From: a virus
Strand: one strand, 5' to 3'
IMG/VR virus record: IMGVR_UViG_3300030328_001137
Span: 1-30,545 of that record
DNA: 30,545 nucleotides
Shown here: piece after piece, positions 15,701 through 21,920 of the stretch
Position numbering within the stretch: the first letter of the stretch is position 1
Layout of the letters: each line of letters opens with the position of its first letter
Program-made: the position numbers and the translations under genes
Notes under the pieces: model-generated
The model's input: the letters and a program-made list of their open reading frames with translations, nothing else
Told to the model about the DNA's origin: nothing
The model's database searches: none

Positions 15701-17879
15701 GAAAACTAAAGAGAAATTAGAGACTGCTTTTAAACCTATAGGCAGGAAGGATAAAGAAACTTATTTCCCCCATATGTTTAGATCAAATCCTACAAAAGCA
15801 GAGAAAAGAATTCACGATGAGTTTTATAATAATCAATTAGAATTAGAATTAAGTCGGTTATTAAGTAACCCTAGTAACACTATTAAATATTTAAAAGAGC
15901 AAGGCAAGCTATTAAATAAAGAATCTGGCGATAAATTAAATAAAAGACTTGAAGAATATGAAAAGACTAAAGATATTAATATTCTAAAAGAATTAATAGA
16001 GCCAGCTATAGTAGCTAAGTATCAATATTTAAGAGAAGGATTATCTCATCCAACTCAATATGGAGAGAGTCATATACATGAAGCATTAACTCAGGTTGAT
16101 ATGTCTTCTGATGTTGCTGCTATTGTATCTGATTTAGTTAAAGTAGGATTCTTTTCTAGACCTAAGAATATATTAGAGAGACAAGTAGAAGAGAAGCCGG
16201 GATATATGAAGGAATATGATGCTATTAAAAGATATAAAGAAGGCATTATAAAATCACGCTTTAAAAATCTTGCTGCTCTTATGGGAGATAGACAGATAGA
16301 GTTAATGACAGATAAAAATCCTTTTGGTAAGTATACTAAAGACCATGCAGAGTTCTACAGAATGTATCTTCGTGATTCTCTTGGATATAAGACTACTTTT
16401 TCTGATTGGGTTTTGAAGGCTATGGAGAGTAGTGACCCATTAAAGTTAAAAAAGAATATGTATTATCAGACTAGCGACCATGAAATGATTCAAAAGCTAG
16501 ATCGTATATTAAAGTTTTTTAAGACAGATAAGCTGCCGTTTAAATTATCTAGTAATGATAAGGCTAGGTCTGAACAACTTTCTAGAATAATACATGATAT
16601 GGGTGCACTAGAGGCAAAGTATCAGTTACTTACGCTACTTGCTAATACTGGTGTAGCTACTGGTAACTTATTTGGTGGTTCTTTGAACACAGTTACTAAG
16701 ACTGGTTTAAGAAACTTTACTAGAGCAATGAGTTTTAAATACCTTGAGAAGAATTTACTCAAAGATGTTGATGGTAATTATCAATTAAAGTTTAAAAATG
16801 GTAAGTCTGTAAAGACTAAAGAAGACTTGAAGAAATGGGCGATTGAGAGGGGAGTTGTTGAACAATATATAAAGAACGAACTTGATTTCAACCCAAAATT
16901 AAGTACCATAAAAAACAAAAAATCAATACAAGAATTTGCTAAGGATTTTCAGAAGTTATTATTAAGGAATCCTGATCCTAATAAAGAGACTATTATGGAG
17001 CTTGCCAGAAGGCATGGAATAGATGAAGCTATTCTTTTTGCAGGTTCATTTCCTATGCAAGCATCAGAAAGATGGTTGAGAATAAATTCATTCTTATCAC
17101 ATATGTTGCAAATGAGGGATAGTTTTAATGGAGTGTCAGGTAAGGTCGATATGAACAGCGAAGCTGTGGTTAAACACGCTTTAAAAGGCGTTGAGGCTAC
17201 TCAGTTTGTTTATCATAGCGTTGGTAGAAGTGCTTTCATGCGTACAGCTACTGGTAAGGTACTTACTAGGTTTAAAAATTATGTACAAAACCAAATGGCT
17301 TTTCAAAGAGAAATTTATAAGCAAGCTAAGATGTATGGCTTTGAGCCGGGTACAAAAGCACATGATGATTTTCAAAGACTATTTGTTATTAATGCAATGC
17401 TAATGGCGTTAGGCTCTGCTTATGCTTACAGCTTATTTGATGTAGCTACTCCTCCTCCATTTGATTGGATGGTAGAGACATCTGAATTGCTTTGGGGCGA
17501 TGCTAGAGAGCGAGAGAGAGCTTTTTTTGGTACATATCCAAGGGCTATAGCACCTTTACAAATCATAACACCGCCTATTGCAAGAATACCTCAAAGTTTA
17601 GTAATGTTGCTTAATGGAGATTGGGAAAGATTTGCCGATTACCAAGCGTGGACTCTTTTCCCGTTTGGTAGGTTTGCTAGGTCCGTTGATAAAACATTCA
17701 ACGAGCCTTATGGCACTACGGTTGGTAGAGGCATGCAACAATTTTTTAGATTACCTACTGACAAGTTTGTACGAAGGTATGAGAAAAAACAAATAGAAGA
17801 TATGCGTAAAGATTATATAGCGACTACACTTGATGACCTTGACCAAGAAGGTGAAGAGTGGGATAATAAGGAAAATTAA
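9759..17879 (+). CDS. Giant virion protein containing a single-chain two-barrel RNA polymerase core (2706 aa)
   Basis: Seen: residues 1-130 form an N-terminal module shared with the 9152 protein. At 1075-1130 there is R1078-x-P1080, then E1099-G-x-A-I-x-x-H1106-P, then D1117-x-D1119-x-D1121-x-M-x-V. Known: cellular RNA polymerase beta-prime has NRAP, EGKAIQLHP and NADFDGDQMAV in this order, with the Asp triad binding catalytic magnesium. Here the R-to-first-Asp distance is 39 versus 35 in E. coli, and Gly of DFDGD is Ser. At 740-830, SSAAK768HRGGIK774 and DLRLDLGV...Q resemble the beta barrel (two lysines, then IVLNPLGV...Q). A G-N-L-G-I-G patch lies at 1193-1198. The C-terminal 250 residues have RFKNYVQNQ (about 2504) and a hydrophobic helix (about 2538-2560). 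Inference: virion-carried RNA polymerase fused to ejection modules, analogous to crAss-like phage and N4 giants. No Shine-Dalgarno. Confidence 0.75.
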   Translation: MSYAQESIRVKRLIDMYRGNPNMFNEEQLDELQDLAKQTNLTFNRVSTEFNLRNVAESAVGGLAEGFTTIPIGRQPRNTYEALAHSMGHLVGFAPGIAAIPLKGLAAGASRLGMMGVKKAFEKGAFGAQSINKFSVPMIFGDKASDLLNRGIAKAGLESLDYLKRGSATRGIMNDAVHLGVASGASSIWGGPDEVLNSMMHGAIAGGAFGGLGNFRQIGNLLKSKNVQNHQQAEQLIKAGIGSMITGLPTTLQEQPIEIQMYQYLLGGFFGYNSKETQDYVYKQSADQARISMLKMGLWKNEQELDVYLNNEAKKRKGDNYKPEDVDNIAREQAGKIIQGGILVDLEAWENPMPEDLGDPRQSSRHQMLVQIFRKPDGTISSVESMPRGGDYRGLRMDSKHPIGESRTGEPAWDIPAEKFDGREIITLQYINPKGVEGSKGTISAFKPFAGKPNFKEGKIDYHVTQKDWFAIEDHLNSQNMYIDGGVKDKGVLKISLHHPDINRVGIDNMIDTLARGMLQERLETENLSAGEQKRLFNELKNEVRENYDFSVAKEYEWFQDGIESEGMMQHVKDMHDKAWKSNLLYEAERHGLFTRGGEDFTQVGKLMNSKVGARNVVDRNKREQVFHTKNIPTNFEINGKKDLNITILEDFIASKDEHPDMWYKTEITKSDGSKEIVERPYESATDGTIYIRSSVWNELVKKSGFMSGDKFVNDLLEKTGMLKPTIATKLDTGVMIGKAAGRRASESMDKFMEANDLDMVLMSSAAKHRGGIKAAKYDYKDGTYFPMDQMDIRKMPISDLRLDLGVYENPKKSNAPQMLVRQLFGNLNEGQHPGVVDHVFKTIYEPIINGKPEQNKLIEDYIKKPSKDFDFKNLDIDSISLKNIHEILVSDGKNLKNLRQYVRDHIMRVDKDKLQEGEADLNFTDDQWRDYIFRNKRIFNTVGTTDAVADGFKATNKFWEHAYKRYIIDRYLRPKWQFSGKGWAAPYDVEVLKDNKVEAGTFLMDNGKKNMPVDFNADIIKIFFPKKKGNKVTLGEVVAAQKRIERPENVNKLKSLGVYNKAKKALDKFDYEFVVIRVPADSSSGARVLRFKGFTGQEGEAIVTHPKDDAYLGGMDKDSDSMFVYHGFDKKTKDAYNSVKNEWEKNGIVIEGKSSELDKVFNEQANEAPYLHAASILSPSMRKEVARNVYQGNLGIGWAINSRMTVLSWMDMAAANGGELSVKAHKKKGYGLDYKSDLGEYILRLKPDSSYNVRRYAREMLNRSADAGNYPKMRSYTRFPEQLFKQAFDVEYIPPKWMMDPKYDTMRSSYSSADFRNMTNSTDLGKVHKMNQTMKPNARSKAEEGSMELHEFQERLAAETLTSESFKHEPKNLTSLIAKKAKADGLDKMTFTHPYQSNVRLLSALRDIINKDPLAKELDLMIGLSTEKNIRQGLNKAAIAGEKKDWKNFSEILRKENIKIASFLSLVRKAHAIEQRILSEGGSKQDVTRNLKVLVKEADKLKLKYRTIDDNPDAEHKNSSFNDYDSDVIELKNRIRQQLGEQGMKSEPFEEYLDLYLLSPFLKSQPFGYHSRMPWQSRAISNKAVQEVFKELDVVTEMAGLDATKQVDKLEGFKDYMHQPSGYAKINSSFSKFMGQEFVGDVEFDARIKKLKDRMAEHPFWAEHPEDAFIQYTTEFEGGVGRDFSTMTKNDVNNLLRFFDYYDPKSKQSWIDNFVKDNFPATKDRDPMRIQKIFYYNRPATLDKKTLAYEVNIFKQANVPVKSKDRVVIRDVKRIMSTHGTMREWLSKMVVQSEAKVTRELDKMDEGPFSNLQNLTPNERVELMNHVVDVIEKKVKIEDIPDYLNKKFEISTGKDQIKTFTGKEMIESYVGKVKADLEQFGNEYIYATKDWKSVESDIAAGKSVQVSDYMRWNKGKFDFNNFYKKVVEPAWQGKDITEIPLEAIYRAQYEHKLEQVIKNKKIDNPSKFRKLWRNNGLKDKKTKEKLETAFKPIGRKDKETYFPHMFRSNPTKAEKRIHDEFYNNQLELELSRLLSNPSNTIKYLKEQGKLLNKESGDKLNKRLEEYEKTKDINILKELIEPAIVAKYQYLREGLSHPTQYGESHIHEALTQVDMSSDVAAIVSDLVKVGFFSRPKNILERQVEEKPGYMKEYDAIKRYKEGIIKSRFKNLAALMGDRQIELMTDKNPFGKYTKDHAEFYRMYLRDSLGYKTTFSDWVLKAMESSDPLKLKKNMYYQTSDHEMIQKLDRILKFFKTDKLPFKLSSNDKARSEQLSRIIHDMGALEAKYQLLTLLANTGVATGNLFGGSLNTVTKTGLRNFTRAMSFKYLEKNLLKDVDGNYQLKFKNGKSVKTKEDLKKWAIERGVVEQYIKNELDFNPKLSTIKNKKSIQEFAKDFQKLLLRNPDPNKETIMELARRHGIDEAILFAGSFPMQASERWLRINSFLSHMLQMRDSFNGVSGKVDMNSEAVVKHALKGVEATQFVYHSVGRSAFMRTATGKVLTRFKNYVQNQMAFQREIYKQAKMYGFEPGTKAHDDFQRLFVINAMLMALGSAYAYSLFDVATPPPFDWMVETSELLWGDARERERAFFGTYPRAIAPLQIITPPIARIPQSLVMLLNGDWERFADYQAWTLFPFGRFARSVDKTFNEPYGTTVGRGMQQFFRLPTDKFVRRYEKKQIEDMRKDYIATTLDDLDQEGEEWDNKEN

Positions 17880-17881
17880 TT

Positions 17882-18727
17882 ATGGGACAAAATCATTCAC
17901 ATTCAAATGGTCACAATCATAGTAATACTAATTCGCTAAACTATCAAAATAGACCTCATTTACCTAGGTATCAATATGATCCTGAGCTTTTAGCAAAGTT
18001 TACTCAAAATGCAAGACCTGCTTTGTTAGATTTTGTAAAACAACAAAATAGATATGGTGGAGAAGCACGTAGGTCTGTAGATGATATTGTAAGTAGAGTT
18101 AAAAATCAAGAACTTAAAGCTTATGCAGTACCAGAACAGATGTATGGTGAAATCAGGGGAGATACTGGAGGGCTTTCTTCTGGTGGTTTTCATTGGGGAA
18201 ATGAAATTTATATGAAAGGCACAGGTGGTAGTAGTGGTATTGCACATGAATTAGGGCATGAGTTATATGGTCATAAAGGAACAAGCGAGTCTGTTCCTAA
18301 AATGAATTGGTATAATAAATTAGATAGAAAATTAAAAGGCTGGTTGCCATCTTTTTCAAAGTACGCTGAAAGACCTAAATTTACTTCAATTGATAATACA
18401 GCTAGAAGAGAAGATGCATATTCAAGTTTTTCTGATAGAGATCAATATAATAAAAGAATGAGAACAGGAGATTATAATCCTAAATTTGCAGATGCTCCAT
18501 TTGACCACTTAGGTAGTAAAATGTGGGAATTACAAGACCAAGCAACTAAAGATGCTATGTTATCTAATGTTCTTAGGACAGTAAAAACAAAAGGCGGGGA
18601 TTATGGTAAATATGATAAGCGAAGTTTAAAAGCTAAAGATTTTAGATATGCTTTTAAAGAAGCTAGAGAAAAAGGTTTAGACCAGTTTGACTGGGATGGT
18701 AGAAAATATTCTACTGAATTAGGATAA
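17882..18727 (+). CDS. Zincin metallopeptidase-like protein with His-rich N-terminus (281 aa)
   Basis: The motif HELGHELYGH (H122, E123, H126, H131) gives the HExxH zinc site plus a nearby histidine. The third His is four residues after the second instead of the five of metzincins, so the family is a zincin of unclear clan. Upstream are a beta strand region and a glycine-rich edge (GGLSSGGFHWGNEIYM, GTGGSSG), typical of the zincin active-site edge strand. The first 26 residues are His/Asn-rich (H5, H7, H11, H13, H26), perhaps a metal-loading or disordered tag. It starts two bases after the giant protein, so it is co-expressed. Possible jobs are virion protein maturation or host-wall or host-protein cleavage; neither is shown. 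Confidence 0.65.
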   Translation: MGQNHSHSNGHNHSNTNSLNYQNRPHLPRYQYDPELLAKFTQNARPALLDFVKQQNRYGGEARRSVDDIVSRVKNQELKAYAVPEQMYGEIRGDTGGLSSGGFHWGNEIYMKGTGGSSGIAHELGHELYGHKGTSESVPKMNWYNKLDRKLKGWLPSFSKYAERPKFTSIDNTARREDAYSSFSDRDQYNKRMRTGDYNPKFADAPFDHLGSKMWELQDQATKDAMLSNVLRTVKTKGGDYGKYDKRSLKAKDFRYAFKEAREKGLDQFDWDGRKYSTELG

Positions 18728-18741
18728 GAAAGGCAAGAGGA

Positions 18742-18846
18742 ATGGCTACACGTAAAAACATGAACGACTTAAATAAGAGTCGTAGGAAACAATACAAGAC
18801 TACTAAAAAGAAAAAGACTTCTAGTAAACCCAAAAAGAAATATTAA
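18742..18846 (+). CDS. 34-aa lysine-rich basic peptide
   Basis: This short ORF has AAGAGG just before its ATG. It encodes MATRKNMNDLNKSRRKQYK followed by a Thr/Ser/Pro/Lys tail with KKKK and KPKKK. More than one third of the residues are Lys or Arg. It neatly fills the gap between the metallopeptidase and the phosphoesterase. The composition resembles DNA-condensing or nucleic-acid-binding tails, such as protamine-like or mu-type core peptides. No family is recognised. Coding is supported by the ribosome binding site and by amino acid bias that follows the frame. Confidence 0.55.
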   Translation: MATRKNMNDLNKSRRKQYKTTKKKKTSSKPKKKY

Positions 18847-18863
18847 GCTCGGTCCCACATACC

Positions 18864-19937
18864 ATGAGTATAATTAAAAACGATGAGGGCGATATTATCG
18901 CATGCCCTAAATGTGGCTCAAGAAGAATCAGAAAAGACGGATTTCAGTATTGGAAGACTAGAAAAAGACAAAGATGGATGTGCTATGCTTGTAACGGCAA
19001 GACAATAGCACCTAAAATTGTTGAAAAGTCTCCTTTTACAAAAGATTTACAAGAGGTTGATTTTATTCCAATCGATGAAATTATTGAACATCGAAAAAAG
19101 CAATACAATCAAAAGCGTAAAGCTAAAAAAGCTAGAAAGCTTATTGATGTACATATCAATATTAAAGGACCCATCGGAATACTTCATTTTGGAGACCCTC
19201 ATGTAGACGATGACGGTACTGATCTAGCTGAGATATATTCTTTATGTAATTTAGTAAATAAAACCGAAGGTTTATTTGGTGGTAATCTAGGGGATATTCA
19301 AAACAATTGGATAGGTAGGCTGCAAGCATTGTATGGGCAGCAATCTACTTCAGCTAAGGAATCATGGAGATTAACAGAGCACTTTGTAAATCAAGTTGAA
19401 TGGCTATATTTAGTTGCTGGTAATCACGATGTTTGGAGTGGAGACGGTGACCCGTTAGAATTTATTATGAGAGAACATAGTGGTGTTTATGAGCAATGGG
19501 GAGCAAGATTAAATCTTGTATTTCCAAATGGAAAAGAAATTAGAGTAAATGCTAGGCATATGTTTAAAGGCAATTCAATGTGGAATACTGCTCACGGCGT
19601 TGCTAAAGCAGCACAAATGGGTTGGAAAGACCATATATTAACGTGTGGTCACACTCACGTTTCAGGTTATCAAGTTTTAAAAGACGCTGCTAGTGGTTTA
19701 ATTAGTCATGCTATACAAGTAGCATCATTTAAGATAATGGATAGTTATGCTGATAAATTAGGATTAGATGATAAAAATATATTCAATGCTCCTGTTACTA
19801 TTATAGACCCGTATCACGAAGACGATGATAACAAACTTATAACTACTATATTTAATCCTTACGAAGGTGCAGAGTTTTTAAAGTATAAACGTGAGGCGTG
19901 GAAAAAAAAGAAAGGGCTCCCGGTTAAAGGAGCCTGA
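18864..19937 (+). CDS. Zinc-ribbon calcineurin-like metallophosphoesterase (357 aa)
   Basis: The N-terminus holds a zinc ribbon C14-P-K-C17 ... C40-Y-A-C43 with an intervening basic aromatic loop (YWKTRKRQRWMC), as in DNA-binding transposase/TFIIS-like ribbons. A Lys-rich linker (about 75-95) follows. The calcineurin-like core has GDPH (D111, H113), a GNLGD motif around 138-142, GNHD (186-189) and GHTH (H263, H265): the standard dinuclear metal ligands. Related enzymes include Mre11/SbcD-type nucleases and cyclic nucleotide phosphodiesterases. The fused DNA-binding ribbon favours a nucleic acid substrate. It is the last + strand gene. Its final codons are part of a hairpin terminator. No good ribosome binding site precedes ATG 18864. 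Confidence 0.85.
   Translation: MSIIKNDEGDIIACPKCGSRRIRKDGFQYWKTRKRQRWMCYACNGKTIAPKIVEKSPFTKDLQEVDFIPIDEIIEHRKKQYNQKRKAKKARKLIDVHINIKGPIGILHFGDPHVDDDGTDLAEIYSLCNLVNKTEGLFGGNLGDIQNNWIGRLQALYGQQSTSAKESWRLTEHFVNQVEWLYLVAGNHDVWSGDGDPLEFIMREHSGVYEQWGARLNLVFPNGKEIRVNARHMFKGNSMWNTAHGVAKAAQMGWKDHILTCGHTHVSGYQVLKDAASGLISHAIQVASFKIMDSYADKLGLDDKNIFNAPVTIIDPYHEDDDNKLITTIFNPYEGAEFLKYKREAWKKKKGLPVKGA
19915..19934. terminator. Bidirectional rho-independent terminator between convergent blocks
   Basis: GGCTCC (19915-19920) pairs with GGAGCC (19929-19934) around the loop CGGTTAAA. A G-U pair can extend the base. Downstream on + there is TGATTTCTTTATTCTTCTT. On the - strand the stem is followed by TTTCTTTTTTTTCC, from the A-run at about 19901-19913. 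The hairpin lies inside the last codons of the phosphoesterase and 9 bases from the stop of the first - strand gene, so it can end transcripts from both sides. Confidence 0.8.
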
Positions 19938-19942
19938 TTTCT

Positions 19943-20203
19943 TTATTCTTCTTCGTCTTTTGCGTGATGTTCATCACCGGGATCGTGAGGAGATATAAAG
20001 TTATATTCTATGTCGTCTCCTTGATTGATTGCTTCCGGTATTCCTTGATAATTATAGTTATCTTTATTATTTAAAACTTTAACAAGACTGTCCCATATTT
20101 CTGAGGCTAGCTTTTCACGGTCTAATGCTTTTCCAAGGTCTAAGCTATTTCCGTATCTTGCTAATACTATTTCTATATTATTTATTGTTTCTGGTTTGAG
20201 CAT
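19943..20203 (-). CDS. Small acidic-tailed early protein (86 aa)
   Basis: This is the last gene of the - strand operon. The N-terminal two thirds look helical (MLKPETINNIEIVLARYGN, REKLASEIWDSLVKVL). The C-terminus is disordered and acidic/His-rich (HDPGDEHHAKDEEE). GGAG lies before ATG 20203, and the start lies 26 bases inside the preceding gene. No domain is recognised. Confidence 0.65.
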   Translation of the reverse strand: MLKPETINNIEIVLARYGNSLDLGKALDREKLASEIWDSLVKVLNNKDNYNYQGIPEAINQGDDIEYNFISPHDPGDEHHAKDEEE

Positions 20204-20378
20204 GTGGATTCTCCAGTATTTTAGTTAATGATTCTTTAGCTATTTTTCTATACTTAGCACTATTTGCTTGAGTAGTAATAATGTTATCTAAACAATCTAT
20301 TGCTATATGTAGCATATCTTCAAGTTCTTTTATATAGACATAAGCTTCTTGTGGCGGTATGCTATTATCTTGTTTCAT
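20178..20378 (-). CDS. Small helical early protein (66 aa)
   Basis: A predicted all-helical protein with an amphipathic central helix (YIKELEDMLHIAIDCLDNII) and a basic C-terminus (ENPHAQTRNNK). It overlaps the gene before it by 14 bases and the gene after it by 26 bases. The ribosome binding site is weak (GAGAAG). It has no recognised family. The overlaps, strand and helix periodicity support it as coding. Confidence 0.6.
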   Translation of the reverse strand: MKQDNSIPPQEAYVYIKELEDMLHIAIDCLDNIITTQANSAKYRKIAKESLTKILENPHAQTRNNK

Positions 20379-20781
20379 ATATCTTCTCTACTTTTTCTAA
20401 CGCTTCTTCTAATCCCGTTACGTATCCATGCCAAGCACCATCGTGAAATACTACTTTATCTGTATCTTGGTTGTTATACTGATATTCTATCATCCCTTTT
20501 AAGGTGTCTACAATGCTTTTAATCAAGGGATCTTCTATATTGCTATGTCTGGTTAACTTACTAATAGGAATGATGCGTAAAGAGACGCTTCCTATAGTTT
20601 TAATTGGGTACTTCTTTGCCTCAGATTGTTTAATTATATATTTATCTGGGTAAACAAGGTTATCAAACTTATCTTTATAAGAGATATTTACAATGCACGG
20701 CAGCCTAAATTCTGCTATACCGATGCATCTTTCATTAAATCCTCCATCCCATATAGGTTTACTTATTGTGTATTTATTCAT
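20365..20781 (-). CDS. Unassigned early protein (138 aa)
   Basis: The N-terminal half is beta-rich (FRLPCIVNISYKDKFDNLVY, TIGSVSLRIIPISKL). The C-terminal half is helical and ends in a coil (GLEEALEKVEKIYETR). Its ATG overlaps the stop of the 31-aa Cys-rich ORF as ATGA, so the two are translationally coupled. No catalytic motif is seen and no family is recognised. Confidence 0.65.
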   Translation of the reverse strand: MNKYTISKPIWDGGFNERCIGIAEFRLPCIVNISYKDKFDNLVYPDKYIIKQSEAKKYPIKTIGSVSLRIIPISKLTRHSNIEDPLIKSIVDTLKGMIEYQYNNQDTDKVVFHDGAWHGYVTGLEEALEKVEKIYETR

Positions 20782-20873
20782 TCATTATCCTCATATACTC
20801 CACAATGTTCTTTGCAATCTGAACATATATCACTATATATTATTTTAGCATCACAACATTCGCTTAATTTCAT
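20778..20873 (-). CDS. 31-aa Cys-rich peptide
   Basis: This short ORF has GGAG seven bases before its ATG and ends in an ATGA overlap with the 138-aa gene. It encodes five cysteines and one histidine in 31 residues (C6, C7, C17, C20, C24, H23) with the pattern CC-x9-C-x2-C-x3-C. That can bind one zinc ion. It is acidic at both ends. It is likely a micro zinc-binding protein, as often found in phage early regions. Function unknown. Confidence 0.6.
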   Translation of the reverse strand: MKLSECCDAKIIYSDICSDCKEHCGVYEDNE

Positions 20874-20890
20874 TATATTCTCCAATATAA

Positions 20891-20916
20891 GGGTGCTTAA
20901 CGCCAACCAAGCACCC
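20891..20916 (-). terminator. Intercistronic hairpin, possible attenuating terminator
   Basis: GGGTGCTT (20891-20898) and AAGCACCC (20909-20916) form a perfect 8-bp stem with a 10-nt loop. It sits between the nuclease gene stop (20985) and the GGAG of the Cys-rich ORF. The T-tract on the - strand is poor (TTATATT), so partial termination or mRNA-end protection is more likely than full termination. Confidence 0.55.
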
Positions 20917-20984
20917 TCATTATTTGTCAGTCTTCAACATTCCACATACGAAAGAGGTCCTTTCATAAGTTTAATTTGTTAAAG

Positions 20985-21317
20985 TTAGCCTGTTATCCTT
21001 TTAAATAAGGTTAACAAGTCTTTGTATCGTATTGTAACTAGTGGCTCTTTACGATCTTCTTTTAATATCTGTCCATATACATCATCACAAGGTTTGTACA
21101 GTTCTCCAATCTTTTTACGACCTTTGACCTGAAACTTGAATAAGTCATTTTTTAGACTATCTCCTATAGTAATAGTCATATCTACTTCTTCATGCCAACC
21201 AAGTGATCTTCCATCAGATCCCCACGCTCGTTTAGATTCAAAGCCAAATCCTTTAGCTTGATTTACACACTCACGTTCTATTCTGTTGCCTTTTTGTTTA
21301 GGTGCCTTGCCGCTCAT
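20985..21317 (-). CDS. PD-(D/E)XK nuclease, Holliday junction resolvase-like (110 aa)
   Basis: The motif order fits small archaeal/phage Hjc-type resolvases: a basic N-terminus with G10-N-R-I-E14-R-E, an Asp in a strand (EEVDMTI, D46) and Q63-V-K65 at the end of a strand (FKFQVKGRKK). E14, D46, Q/E63 and K65 are the expected metal-binding and catalytic set, with Gln in place of the usual Glu. Length is near the family minimum. It would trim or resolve branched recombination or replication intermediates, which suits the ERF, ssDNA-binding and helicase genes of the same operon. Its ATG overlaps the upstream stop as ATGA, with GAGGAGGA embedded in that gene's poly-Glu end. Confidence 0.75.
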   Translation of the reverse strand: MSGKAPKQKGNRIERECVNQAKGFGFESKRAWGSDGRSLGWHEEVDMTITIGDSLKNDLFKFQVKGRKKIGELYKPCDDVYGQILKEDRKEPLVTIRYKDLLTLFKRITG

Positions 21318-21496
21318 TCTTCCTCCTCGCTATAATGGTTATTTAAAGCAGTTGCTATTATTTTAGCATGTGTTATGTTTCTAGCTTTAATATGACTTGG
21401 AGTATTTGTATACATATCTCCTACGTAGATAGAGTCAGTTACGCTAGATACATAGACTTCACATCCATTTTTTCTAAACTCTAAGTCCCACTTCAT
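21314..21496 (-). CDS. Small early protein with poly-Glu end (60 aa)
   Basis: A small alpha/beta protein: two strands (CEVYVSSVTDSIYVGDMY) then a helix (NITHAKIIATALNNHY), ending SEEEE. The terminal codons GAGGAGGAAGA TGA form the ribosome binding site and overlapping start of the nuclease gene. Its own start overlaps the previous stop as ATGA. Function unknown. Confidence 0.62.
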   Translation of the reverse strand: MKWDLEFRKNGCEVYVSSVTDSIYVGDMYTNTPSHIKARNITHAKIIATALNNHYSEEEE

Positions 21497-21687
21497 TCTT
21501 CTTCTTCTCTCATTCTGATAGCTTCATCATATGTAGGCATACCTAAAGCTTTCCAGATTTCATCTAGATAATGTTTGCCACTTTGTGACATACGTTGTCT
21601 ATCTACTTGTTCTAAAAGTGCTATATTTTTAATTAACCTTTGCATTCTTTCAGTAGCTAAATTTGTATATACTTGTTTATCGCTCAT
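21493..21687 (-). CDS. Small helical early protein (64 aa)
   Basis: I choose ATG 21687 (MSDKQVYTN) over an upstream in-frame ATG at 21702 because it makes an ATGA overlap with the preceding stop, like its neighbours. The product is helical and Gln/Arg-rich (ATERMQRLIKNIALLEQVDRQR, shown to 22 only across its two helices around MQRLIKN), with a C-terminal MREEEE tail that supplies purine-rich codons ahead of the next ATG. No known domain. Confidence 0.62.
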   Translation of the reverse strand: MSDKQVYTNLATERMQRLIKNIALLEQVDRQRMSQSGKHYLDEIWKALGMPTYDEAIRMREEEE

Positions 21688-21920
21688 AATACTGGTAAGC
21701 AAGGTTCGTTATTATCTGTAGTAAACAATGCTCCTCCGTTGTTTCCCTCATCGTCTTGAGATGGAAATATCCACACACCATTATCTAATAGCATGCAAAC
21801 AGGTCTTTTGTCCCAATACATTTGATCACATTCTTCTTTTGACATATATTCTATTTTAACTATTTTTCTATTTAACAACAGGTCTTCTGCTGTTTTTGTC
21901 CATTTGTTTGTTGTTGTCAT
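21684..21920 (-). CDS. Conserved phage protein with DDEGN-GGALF motif (78 aa)
   Basis: The sequence K-I-V-K-I-E-Y-M-S-x-E-E, W-D-K-R-P-V-x-M-L-L-D-x-G and FPSQDDEGNNGGALF follows a pattern I recognise from many unrelated tailed phages and archaeal viruses as a small conserved hypothetical protein, probably a compact beta barrel. No activity has been assigned to my knowledge. The start lies in a short overlap with the membrane protein gene upstream. Confidence 0.72.
   Translation of the reverse strand: MTTTNKWTKTAEDLLLNRKIVKIEYMSKEECDQMYWDKRPVCMLLDNGVWIFPSQDDEGNNGGALFTTDNNEPCLPVL

Noticed and set aside
17191-17403. 70-aa + strand ORF in the 3' part of the giant gene
   Set aside because: Out-of-frame shadow with no ribosome binding site; the giant frame is uninterrupted here.
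9759-17879. N4-type (T7-like single-subunit) virion RNA polymerase
   Set aside because: I looked for the T7-family D-x-x-G-R and R-x-x-x-K-x-x-x-x-Y-G motifs and did not find a convincing set; the double-barrel motifs fit far better.
20626-20982. 118-aa + strand ORF across the early region
   Set aside because: It runs across the 20891-20916 hairpin and opposite two coupled - strand genes with overlapping starts.
21493-21702. Start of the 64-aa early protein at 21702
   Set aside because: The ATG at 21687 makes the ATGA overlap that all neighbours use; the longer start lies within the upstream gene.
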